Assembly (NCBI GenBank): GCA_002380945.1
Contig: DFWO01000089.1
Location: 1 to 35,024 of the forward strand
DNA from: Methylococcaceae bacterium UBA4132
Lineage (GTDB): Bacteria; Pseudomonadota; Gammaproteobacteria; Methylococcales; Methylomonadaceae
Direction: 5' to 3'
Length of the DNA stretch: 35,024 nucleotides
The notes under the pieces: model-generated
The model's database searches: none
What the model was told of the DNA's origin: nothing
The model's input: only the letters and a program-made list of their open reading frames with translations
In this document: piece after piece, positions 16,586 through 24,071 of the stretch
Numbering within the stretch: position 1 is the stretch's first letter
Layout: the number at the start of each line of letters is the position of its first letter
Made by a program: the position numbers and the translations under genes

Positions 16586-17137
16586 ATGTCTAATAAACCA
16601 ACTATTCTCAACAAGAAAACCATCGCCACCAGCCGCTTGTTTCGTATTGAATCGCTGGATATTCAATTTAGTAACGGCGTACAGCGTAATTATGAACGCC
16701 TTGCGCGTGGGCATTCCAACGGTGCGGTGCTGATTGTGCCGCTGTTGGATGATGAAACGGTGTTGTTAATTCGAGAGTATTCGGCAGGCGTACACCGTTA
16801 TGAATTGGGTTTACCAAAAGGTAAAGTGGATGCAGGTGAAACCTTTTTAGAAGCAGCTAATCGGGAATTGAAAGAAGAAGTGGGTTATGGCGCGAATCGT
16901 TTGCATCATTTAAGTACATTTTCTCTCGCGCCCGCTTATCTGGAACACACCACGGAAATTATTGTTGCTCAGGATTTATACGCCGAAAGATTATTGGGTG
17001 ATGAACCCGAAGAACTGGAAGTGATTGAATGGAAGTTGTGTGATATTAACGAGCTGTTAATGACAGGTGAATGCACCGAAGCACGGTCTATTGCAGCGTT
17101 GTTTATGACAATAAACTATTTAAAAACCAGTATTTAA
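16586..17137 (+). CDS. nudE: ADP compounds hydrolase NudE
   Basis: A Nudix hydrolase that in E. coli cleaves ADP-ribose, NADH and Ap3A. It has 183 residues, similar to E. coli NudE (186). The N terminus SNKPTILNKKTIATSRLF and the ELGLPKGKVDAGETFLEAAN segment are typical. The Nudix box G-x5-E-x7-REUxEExGU is complete in GKVDAGETFLEAAN plus RELKEEVG. The downstream VAQDLYAERLLGDEPEELEV also matches NudE. It is divergent from yrfG, sharing a 48-base promoter region. An ISAs1 remnant follows. Confidence 0.94.
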   Translation: MSNKPTILNKKTIATSRLFRIESLDIQFSNGVQRNYERLARGHSNGAVLIVPLLDDETVLLIREYSAGVHRYELGLPKGKVDAGETFLEAANRELKEEVGYGANRLHHLSTFSLAPAYLEHTTEIIVAQDLYAERLLGDEPEELEVIEWKLCDINELLMTGECTEARSIAALFMTINYLKTSI

Positions 17138-17286
17138 TCAAGCAATAAATCGGTCGGGTTTTTAAAACTTTAATGGTCGAAGTAATTCAATAATTGGTAA
17201 TGGCTAAAATATAAATAATAGTTTAAAGTAAAAATTTTGAATGATATATAATTATATTTATATATGCAAAACTTGCGGAAGCAAGA

Positions 17287-17512
17287 ATGAAATATAAATG
17301 CTTGAATGCCTTAGATTTGAAAGGTGTGGTATTGACTATTGATGCAATGGGCGGTCAGAAAAGTATTACGCAGCAAATCATCAAACCTTCGGCAGCCTAT
17401 GTATTAGGCACTGAAAGAAAACCATCCTACTTTGTCTCAAGATGTCTCCCTGTGGTTAAACAGCGAGACAGACAAGTGTCCGTACTCGAAAAAAAATGTT
17501 AACGGCTATTAT
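17287..17512 (+). mobile_element. ISAs1-family transposase fragment, frameshifted
   Basis: The frame from 17287 reads NALDLKGVVLTIDAMGGQK and then SITQQIIKPSAAYVLG, which matches the catalytic Asp region of ISAs1 (H-repeat associated) transposases. After 17407 the match continues in the next frame as ALKENHPTLSQDVSLWLNSE. One inserted G after TATGTATTA explains the shift. Both ends of the transposase are missing. The rest of 17138-17650 shows no gene, only AT-rich sequence. Confidence 0.75.
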
Positions 17513-17650
17513 TAATGATGATTACTATCGATTCTCATTAATTTCCTCTCATTAACTTTCGGCATAGCGCAATTACCATAACTTATATGTAATAAAATTA
17601 AATTTTAACACAATCTGCTATCATTGTTTTTTCACTAAATAGGAAACCTC

Positions 17651-17962
17651 ATGTCAGAATTTAATAACGTCTCCGTCGTTAAAAAAGCTAATGTTTATTT
17701 CGATGGCAAGGTCAGTAGCCGCACTCTCAAATTTGCCGATGGTTCAACTAAAACCTTGGGTTTTATGTTGGCAGGTGAATATACTTTTAACACCGACGCG
17801 CCTGAGTTGATGGAAATTACCGCAGGTGAATTAGAAGTCTTACTACCTAACAGCGAATGGCAAAAAGTGACAGGTGGCGAATCGTTTAACGTGCCTGCAA
17901 ATGCAAAATTCACTATGAAAGTGATTGAGCCTACCGATTATATTTGCTCATTTCTTAAATAA
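17651..17962 (+). CDS. ppnP: Pyrimidine/purine nucleoside phosphorylase
   Basis: A small single-domain cupin of the PpnP (YaiE, DUF1255) family, which phosphorolyses nucleosides to free bases and ribose 1-phosphate. It has 103 residues (E. coli 94). Family blocks are NVSVVKKANVYFDGKVSSR, TKTLGFMLAGEYTFNT, PELMEITAGELEVLLP and GESFNVPANAKFTMKV. An AGGAAA box lies 6 bases before the ATG. The stop is followed within 5 bases by the likely start of the NYN-domain gene, so the two are probably cotranscribed. Confidence 0.93.
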   Translation: MSEFNNVSVVKKANVYFDGKVSSRTLKFADGSTKTLGFMLAGEYTFNTDAPELMEITAGELEVLLPNSEWQKVTGGESFNVPANAKFTMKVIEPTDYICSFLK

Positions 17963-17966
17963 GCAC

Positions 17967-18440
17967 TTGGAAAAAGTCGCTATCTTTGTCGATGTGCAGA
18001 ACATCTACTACACCACTAAGCAAGCCTATCATCGCCATTTTGATTATCAACGCTTTTGGTATCAGGCAACGGCTAAGCGTGAAGTGGTTGCGGCAATCGC
18101 TTATGCCATCGACAAAGGCGACAGCAAACAACAGGGCTTTCAGAAAATCCTCAGACACATCGGTTTTGAGGTCAAACTAAAGCCCTACATTCAGCGTACC
18201 GATGGCTCTGCCAAAGGCGATTGGGATGTGGGTATCACGTTAGATGTCATGGAATTAGCCGCTCAGGTAGATGTCATTACCTTATTATCAGGTGATGGCG
18301 ATTTTGACTTATTATTGGCTAAAGCACATCAGTGTTATGGCGTAACGACTGAAGTTTACGGCGTATCTGCTTTAACTGCCCCCGCACTCATTAACGCGGC
18401 TCAGCGTTTTATTGCTATCGACGATAAATTACTGCTGTAG
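17967..18440 (+). CDS. NYN-domain (LabA-like/DUF88) putative nuclease
   Basis: A PIN-like NYN-domain protein of about 157 residues, a family with predicted or shown RNase activity. The acidic active-site positions are visible: VAIFVDVQNIYYT at the N terminus (D and N), KGDWDVGITLDVMELA in the middle, and LLSGDGDFDLLLAKAH. The first codon is uncertain. TTG 17967 gives LEKVAIFVD straight after the ppnP stop, while TTG 17925 would extend it by 14 residues over ppnP; neither has a clear ribosome binding site, so translation is probably coupled to ppnP. The RNA target is unknown. Confidence 0.85.
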   Translation: MEKVAIFVDVQNIYYTTKQAYHRHFDYQRFWYQATAKREVVAAIAYAIDKGDSKQQGFQKILRHIGFEVKLKPYIQRTDGSAKGDWDVGITLDVMELAAQVDVITLLSGDGDFDLLLAKAHQCYGVTTEVYGVSALTAPALINAAQRFIAIDDKLLL

Positions 18441-18473
18441 TTTTTACTGGGCTTCGTGAATTTCAAAGCGCAC

Positions 18474-18529
18474 AGGAGTAAAACAGCTTTAGCTGTTTTA
18501 TAACCAATAGTTGAAGCTATTGGACTCCT
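18474..18529. repeat. Three-stem palindromic repeat, family A
   Basis: An outer stem AGGAGT/ACTCCT encloses two hairpins, AAAACAGCT/AGCTGTTTT and CCAATAG/CTATTGG. The fold is thus a three-way junction of 56 bases. A related copy ends lnt at 25615-25668. It lies between the NYN gene and ybiT. Confidence 0.8.
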
Positions 18530-18601
18530 CACTGAATAGCCCTAAAACCTGATAAAATATATATATCAATTTCTTATAAAACTCACTCGGAACAACTCAC
18601 T

Positions 18602-20188
18602 TTGATTTCTACAGCAAATATCACCATGCAGTTTGGGGCAAAACCCCTGTTTGAAAACGTCTCTGTCAAATTTGGCGACGGCAATCGTTACGGCTTAATC
18701 GGCGCGAACGGCTGCGGCAAATCCACCTTTATGAAAATTTTAAGCGGTGATTTAGAGCCGTCAGCGGGTAATGTCAGCCTTTCACCTAATGAACGCCTTG
18801 GTGTGTTGCGTCAAGACCAATTTGCTTATGAAGAATTCACCGTATTGGACACGGTGATTATGGGGCATAAAGAATTATGGACGATTAAACAAGAACGCGA
18901 CCGTATTTATTCACTGCCTGAAATGTCCGAGGACGATGGCATGAAGGTTGCCGATTTGGAAGTGGAATTTGCCGAATTAGACGGTTATACCGCTGAATCG
19001 CGGGCAGGTGAATTATTGCTTGGGCTAGAAATTCCGCTAGAACAACACTACGGTTTAATGAGTGCAGTTGCTCCTGGTTGGAAATTGCGTGTGTTATTAG
19101 CACAAGCACTGTTTGCTAATCCAGACATCATGCTGTTAGACGAACCAACTAATAACTTGGACATTAATACTATTCGTTGGTTAGAAGATGTGTTGAATGA
19201 ACGCGACTGTACAATGGTTATCATCTCGCATGATCGTCATTTTTTAAACAGCGTCTGCACGCACATGGCAGATATGGATTATGGCGAATTGCGCGTTTAC
19301 CCTGGTAATTATGATGATTACATGGTGGCTGTTTCTGAAGTTCGCGCCCAATTATTAGCCAGTAATGCCAAGAAAAAAACCCAAATTGCCGAATTACAAA
19401 CCTTCGTGCGTCGTTTTTCTGCCAACGCATCTAAAGCTAAACAAGCCACTTCACGCGCTAAACAATTAGATAAAATTAAACTAGATGAGGTAAAACCCTC
19501 TAGCCGCGTCAACCCCTTTATACGCTTCGATCAAACTAAGAAATTACATAGGTTAGCCTTGGAAGTGGAAGGGTTGAGTAAAGGTTATGGTAGCGATCCA
19601 TTATTTCAAAATTTGAATTTAATGGTGGCAGTCGGTGAGCGTATTGCAGTGATAGGACCTAACGGGATTGGTAAATCTACCTTGTTAAAAACACTGGTCG
19701 GTGATTTAACGCCCGATACAGGTATCGTCAAATGGTCAGAAAATGCCGAAGTGGGTTATTTTGCCCAAGATCACGCCGATGATTTTGCTGAAGATTTAAC
19801 CTTGATTGAATGGATGGGGCAGTGGCGTAAAGAATCTGATGACGATCAAACTATACGCGGTACGCTAGGACGGTTATTGTTTACCTCTGATGATATTAAT
19901 AAATCGGTTAAAGTGATTTCAGGAGGGGAGCAAGGACGGATGTTATTTGGTAAATTAATTCTGCAAAAAAATAACATCATGGTGATGGATGAACCTACCA
20001 ACCATTTGGATATGGAGTCGATTGAATCTTTAAATAACGCGTTGGAAAGTTATCCAGGGACATTGATTTTTGTCAGTCATGATAGAGAATTTGTGTCGTC
20101 ATTAGCAACGCGTATTATCGAATTAACACCGCATGGTATTGTCGATTTTAACGGTAATTATGAAGATTATTTGAATACTCAAGCGTAG
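18602..20188 (+). CDS. ybiT: ABC-F ATPase YbiT
   Basis: A ribosome-associated ABC-F protein with two ATPase domains and no membrane domain. The 528 residues match YbiT closely. Walker A is GANGCGKST in domain 1 and GPNGIGKST in domain 2. The signature of domain 2 is SGGEQGRM, and Walker B is IMLLDEPTNNLD and IMVMDEPTNHLD. The linker with AELQTFVRRFSANASKAKQA corresponds to the P-site tRNA interaction motif region. The start is TTG 18602, which aligns with YbiT; the ATG nine codons later would cut off the first strand. A hairpin follows the gene. Confidence 0.95.
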   Translation: MISTANITMQFGAKPLFENVSVKFGDGNRYGLIGANGCGKSTFMKILSGDLEPSAGNVSLSPNERLGVLRQDQFAYEEFTVLDTVIMGHKELWTIKQERDRIYSLPEMSEDDGMKVADLEVEFAELDGYTAESRAGELLLGLEIPLEQHYGLMSAVAPGWKLRVLLAQALFANPDIMLLDEPTNNLDINTIRWLEDVLNERDCTMVIISHDRHFLNSVCTHMADMDYGELRVYPGNYDDYMVAVSEVRAQLLASNAKKKTQIAELQTFVRRFSANASKAKQATSRAKQLDKIKLDEVKPSSRVNPFIRFDQTKKLHRLALEVEGLSKGYGSDPLFQNLNLMVAVGERIAVIGPNGIGKSTLLKTLVGDLTPDTGIVKWSENAEVGYFAQDHADDFAEDLTLIEWMGQWRKESDDDQTIRGTLGRLLFTSDDINKSVKVISGGEQGRMLFGKLILQKNNIMVMDEPTNHLDMESIESLNNALESYPGTLIFVSHDREFVSSLATRIIELTPHGIVDFNGNYEDYLNTQA

Positions 20189-20199
20189 AAGCTAGGAAG

Positions 20200-20224
20200 A
20201 CTGGGTTGAGAATTTCAACCCAGT
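20200..20224 (+). terminator. Hairpin downstream of ybiT
   Basis: ACTGGGTTGA and TCAACCCAGT form a perfect 10 bp stem with a 5-base loop, 11 bases after the ybiT stop. No T run follows (AAGATGG), so termination is uncertain. Confidence 0.5.
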
Positions 20225-20345
20225 AAGATGGAAGTGAGCTTATTTATCTACTAGACTGTGTAACTAAATAAGAAAAAACTTCACTATTTGATAACATGGA
20301 CACAAAATTTACAGTGATAATTTTACATTAGCGTTAGGAGTGTAG

Positions 20346-20810
20346 ATGATGATTATTTTAAAAAAAATACCTGCAAACACGTCAAACTACCATATAGAAA
20401 CATTTATTGCTCCTGTGCTTAAAGGCGGCTTGTTTAGAGCCAGTGGTCGTATAGAAAATATTTCATTTTGGATATATCAAATCCTCCAATCCAATACCTT
20501 CGAGTACTACGCTCTGGTTGATATAGAACCAGATACGGTCGGTCAGCGTGTTATCAATCAACTTAACAAGAAACAATTAAATGGCAAATATATTGCTATA
20601 CAGGAATATCGCGCTAGACATTGGAGTAATGATAAACGCGTGTTTAAGTCTGTCGTTGATAGAGGAAAAAACAATAAGCGCAAGGCTGAGCGTAGACGTA
20701 AGATTGTAAAAATAGAAAGAAATTCAAGAACAGAAGATTCACGAATAGAAAATATCACCATCTCAGCACATTCTAATATATGGAATGATCCAAATAAAAA
20801 CAGCAAATAG
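20346..20810 (+). CDS. Unknown basic protein with possible RRM-like fold
   Basis: A soluble 154-residue protein with an AGGAG box 5 bases before its ATG. The N-terminal 90 residues follow a beta-alpha-beta-beta-alpha-beta order. IILKKIP at 3-9 resembles RNP2 and FEYYALVDIE at 52-61 resembles RNP1. A helix TVGQRVINQLNKKQLNG spans 64-80, and YIAIQEYR at 82-89 is the last strand. The C-terminal third is rich in Lys and Arg (KRKAERRRKIVKIERNS) and probably disordered. RNA binding is an inference from the pattern and charge. It stands alone between ybiT and the haem-c membrane protein; I do not recognise a named family. Confidence 0.7.
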   Translation: MMIILKKIPANTSNYHIETFIAPVLKGGLFRASGRIENISFWIYQILQSNTFEYYALVDIEPDTVGQRVINQLNKKQLNGKYIAIQEYRARHWSNDKRVFKSVVDRGKNNKRKAERRRKIVKIERNSRTEDSRIENITISAHSNIWNDPNKNSK

Positions 20811-21007
20811 TAAAACGGGTGTGATTTTATAACTGTTTTTGCTTGCCTTAATGTTTAGCAATTCACTATTCAACATAAACAATAACCAGTGTGCAGGTTA
20901 TAATAATTCAATTAATGGCGTAAAGTTTGCTTGTCTTTATGGGTTAGGCACAAAAAGACTGAATTAAACTTGATTCCACAACAAAATTTCCTCAATCAAA
21001 AAAGACT

Positions 21008-21922
21008 ATGACAACAAAATACACGCCCCTAAAAGACCACGACACACCGATTAAAGTGTTGTTCACAGGCTATTTATGTACGGTAGCTATCGGTTATCTT
21101 TTTGCATTGATTCAAATATTGTTCACTCACGGTATGGCAGATGGCAAATTTGGCTTATCTGTGGATGACATTGTGTACAGTTATTACGGTAACCGTTCAG
21201 GTACTGCATTAGAAGTCAAACTGAATGGCTCAATGAAAGACAATGCGTCTGATCAGGAACGTTTTGCCATTATGAAATGGGTTAGAGATGGCGCGGATGC
21301 TGACGACTATAAAGACGATGGTATTCAAAAAATTATCGAAACCCGTTGTGTTGCCTGTCATAATAAAGACACCGCTAGTTTGCCTGATTTTACTAAATTT
21401 GATGCACTAAAAGCGTTCACTACGCAAGATGAAGGTGCAACTTTCTCATCATTAACCCGCGTATCGCATATTCATTTATTCGGTATCAGTTTTATTTTTA
21501 TGTTTGTCGGGCTAATTTTTAGCTTTGCCGAAACCACCAGCACGCAATACAAATGTATTGCCATTGGTATGCCTTATGCGTTTCTTATTACAGACATTTT
21601 GTCATGGTGGCTAACGAAAATTCACCCGATGTTTGCATGGTTGGTGATTTTTGCAGGTATGGGCATGGGCATTTCTTTTGCCTTTATGCTCGTCACCTCT
21701 ATTTTAGAAATGTGGCTCTTTAAACCTGTGTTTATAGATGGTTTTGGTGCAGGTTATTTACAACGCCGTGACAGTCCAGATGCCTCTATTGCTGATAGAG
21801 TATGGGCAGTGCTTAAAGCCTTAGCACGTTCGATTAAACCAGTCGCGCTGTTTGCAAAAGAACAATGGTTAATACATGGCTTACCGTGGATTAAAGACTT
21901 GTTGAAATCATTGAAGAAATAA
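21008..21922 (+). CDS. Membrane protein with one haem-c site, function unknown
   Basis: Residues 16-40 of this 304-residue protein form an N-terminal membrane helix. A soluble segment follows with a single CxxCH haem-attachment motif (C114, C117, H118 in RCVACHNKDTASLPDF). Then come membrane helices at about 153-174, 183-203, 206-232 and perhaps one more, and a short basic tail. The membrane part holds H154, H156 and H206, which could bind a b-type haem or quinone-site metal. The soluble cytochrome region must lie in the periplasm if haem is attached. I have seen similar proteins in sulfur and nitrogen oxidisers, often misnamed. No redox partner is encoded nearby. Confidence 0.75.
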   Translation: MTTKYTPLKDHDTPIKVLFTGYLCTVAIGYLFALIQILFTHGMADGKFGLSVDDIVYSYYGNRSGTALEVKLNGSMKDNASDQERFAIMKWVRDGADADDYKDDGIQKIIETRCVACHNKDTASLPDFTKFDALKAFTTQDEGATFSSLTRVSHIHLFGISFIFMFVGLIFSFAETTSTQYKCIAIGMPYAFLITDILSWWLTKIHPMFAWLVIFAGMGMGISFAFMLVTSILEMWLFKPVFIDGFGAGYLQRRDSPDASIADRVWAVLKALARSIKPVALFAKEQWLIHGLPWIKDLLKSLKK

Positions 21923-21988
21923 CAGAGGCATTAGGCATTGTTAACTAAGCATAGAAGATATAGATTATTTATTGTGATTGGAGAATAG

Positions 21989-22610
21989 ATGTCAACTTGT
22001 CCAAAATGCCAAAGTGGACAAAGAATTAAAGATGACATAGACAAAGGAAAGCAACGTTATCACTGTAAGAGTTGTGGTTATAAATACAAGGAGAGTCACA
22101 AATGGTATAGCGAAGCGGTAAAGCAGCAAGCGATGTCACGTTATCTGAAGAGGGGCATTCATTGGGTGCAATTGAAACTGCTCTCATGTAGTGGTTTACA
22201 ATTGGATAGAAACGACGGGTAACAAAGCTGAGTTAAGGTCATCTGAAGTAGGCTAGTGGAATTGAATGAAATATGCTGCTATGTGAGTTCAAAAAACGCT
22301 TGCGGGAATATGGATTACCAATGGCAGAGTTGGGAAATGATTCATCAACTGTGTCATTGGCTCACGCGGTACAGAAATAGAGCAAACGCGTTGTAGTTCA
22401 TGTCACATCAAGACCGATATGAGCGATTACGGACATCCTTATGAGATATTTATTTTTCGCTGTTACATACTCAATCAAAGGTTCAAACTTTCAAAAATCT
22501 TAGAGTTCATTGATTCAATCATGCTGGAAACATGACCATCCGATAAGTGAGCTTAACGCTTCACCATTTGCAGAGCTTTATGTCCTAGAATTTCTGCTTT
22601 TATTGCCAAA
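21989..22610 (+). mobile_element. IS1-family transposase remnant
   Basis: The first part reads STCPKCQSGQRIKDDIDKGK, then QRYHCKSCGYKYKESHKWYS, the zinc-finger start of IS1-type InsA. The frame breaks after about 22160. Later pieces recur in shifting frames: VELNEICCYVSSK from 22256, VIGSRGTEIEQTRCSSCHI and KTDMSDYGHPYEIFI from 22353 to 22535, and LYVLEFLLLLP near 22575-22607, matching the end of IS1 transposases. Several frameshifts and stops show a dead copy. I could not find convincing terminal inverted repeats. No other gene is visible in 21923-22713. Confidence 0.75.
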
Positions 22611-22713
22611 GGGAAAAGTTCCTCACGTCACAAAACCGTCACTCAACGGTTAATTCGCTGTAATAATCCATTGCTATGCTGACCGCTTCGTAACCTTAAC
22701 GGAGTGTGCTGAC

Positions 22714-23514
22714 ATGGTATTACATTATCGTTCAATTTGGCTATCCGATACCCATTTAGGGACTAAAGGCTGTAAAGCCGAGCAACTGAGAGATTTTCTT
22801 GATAACGTCGAGTGCGACACCTTATATTTGGTGGGTGATATTATTGATTTGTGGAAATTCAAATCAGGTTTTTACTGGCCAGCGTTGCATAATGACATTG
22901 TGCAACGCATTTTTAGCAAAGCAAAAAAAGGCACGCGCGTTATCTACATTCCTGGTAATCATGATGAGCCGCTACGCAAACACGCGGGTATGCACTTTAA
23001 TGGTGTGGATATTCAACTAGATGCTATTCATGAAACTAAAGACGGGCGCAAGTTCTTAGTGGTACACGGTGATGGCTTTGATAGTATCGTTTGCAACAAT
23101 AAAAATTTAGCCTACATTGGCGGTGAAGTTTATGAGGTTTTATTAGACATTAACCGCTGGTTTAATAGTCTGCGTCGTTTACTCGGTTATAACAAACACT
23201 GGTCACTGTCAGCATTTTTAAAACACAAAGTGAAAAATATTATTCAGGTGATGGATAATTATCAGCATATTCTGAGTTTAGAAGCGCAAAAACGCAATGT
23301 TGATGGCATTATTTGTGGGCATATTCATCATGCCGATATTGCTGAAATGGATGGTGGTAAGATCTATTGCAATTCAGGTGATTGGGTAGAAAGCTGCACG
23401 GCTTTGGTGGAAAATGAAGCAGGGCAAATTTCCATTATTCGCTGGCTGGAAGACAGCCAACAGTTATTAGATCAGCAACTAGAGCGCGAAACTAAGTACG
23501 CACAAGCGGCATAA
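22714..23514 (+). CDS. LpxH-like metallophosphoesterase
   Basis: A calcineurin-like phosphoesterase of the UDP-2,3-diacylglucosamine diphosphatase group (COG2908), 266 residues. The metal-binding motifs appear in order: SDTHLG (9-14), GDIIDLW, GNHDE, VVHGDGFD and CGHIHHADI. It is somewhat longer than E. coli LpxH (240). The insertion around NRWFNSLRRLLGYNKHWSLS marks a related subgroup, so lipid A hydrolase activity is likely but not certain. GGAG lies 9 bases upstream of ATG. The nearest upstream sequence is a dead IS1 copy, and downstream lies an unknown gene with lnt. Confidence 0.85.
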   Translation: MVLHYRSIWLSDTHLGTKGCKAEQLRDFLDNVECDTLYLVGDIIDLWKFKSGFYWPALHNDIVQRIFSKAKKGTRVIYIPGNHDEPLRKHAGMHFNGVDIQLDAIHETKDGRKFLVVHGDGFDSIVCNNKNLAYIGGEVYEVLLDINRWFNSLRRLLGYNKHWSLSAFLKHKVKNIIQVMDNYQHILSLEAQKRNVDGIICGHIHHADIAEMDGGKIYCNSGDWVESCTALVENEAGQISIIRWLEDSQQLLDQQLERETKYAQAA

Positions 23515-23632
23515 CTGGGTTCACTTAAACAGTAGATGCAATCAAAATGCGCGGGGGTGCTAAAATGGAGCATTCCTCTAGCTTACGCATTAAGCTGGAT
23601 ATGTTTATATCCCTTATGGTTGCTCTACTGTT

Positions 23633-24037
23633 ATGAATCCCCAAAAACCAAACCGCCCCAAAGTCAGTATTAATGAACACCGTCAATTAATCGCACCTAG
23701 TCAAAGCAAAAAATTGGCGGCTATCGCTAACAAAATCGCTGCTGATTTATCGCCGCAATCATCACCCGCTGTAAAATCCGAGGCATCCACAGGCTTAAAA
23801 TCTGAGCGTGATATTGCATTACAACAAGCCCAACACCTGATTGATGCGCGTATTAACGACATCATGAATAGCCTGCCGCAAGGCAAGCGCAATAAACTGT
23901 TCAGTTTTCGCTATGGTTCGGTAGAGGCAATAAAATCGCTGGAACTCACCACTGCTTTTCAGCAATTAGATATTCACGCGCCGCACCTCAATATGCGGGT
24001 GTTAAAAAACCTCAATTATCACGGCGATAACGTTTAA
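23633..24037 (+). CDS. Hypothetical protein upstream of lnt
   Basis: A soluble 134-residue protein I do not recognise. The first 60 residues are polar and low in complexity, with Lys and Ser (KPNRPKVSINEHRQLI, SPQSSPAVKSEAS). A helical segment LQQAQHLIDARINDIMNSLP follows at about 62-81, and then GKRNKLFSFRYGSVEAIKSL. It has no signal peptide or membrane segment. It ends 34 bases before lnt and is probably cotranscribed with it, though the usual lnt neighbours (ybeZ, ybeY, corC) are absent. The reading frame has normal codon use, which supports a real gene. Confidence 0.75.
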   Translation: MNPQKPNRPKVSINEHRQLIAPSQSKKLAAIANKIAADLSPQSSPAVKSEASTGLKSERDIALQQAQHLIDARINDIMNSLPQGKRNKLFSFRYGSVEAIKSLELTTAFQQLDIHAPHLNMRVLKNLNYHGDNV

Positions 24038-24071
24038 TCCGCTGCTTTTTCCTCCTCTATTCTTAATTGTT

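Noticed and set aside
16538..16714. Longer N terminus for the YrfG-like protein, up to 16714.
   Set aside because: It would overlap nudE by about 130 bases on the opposite strand, and E. coli YrfG aligns from the ATG at 16537.
17510..17560. A Fur-box-like AT palindrome (ATGATGATTACTATCGATTCTCATTA).
   Set aside because: The match to a Fur site is weak and the nearby gene (ppnP) gives no iron link.
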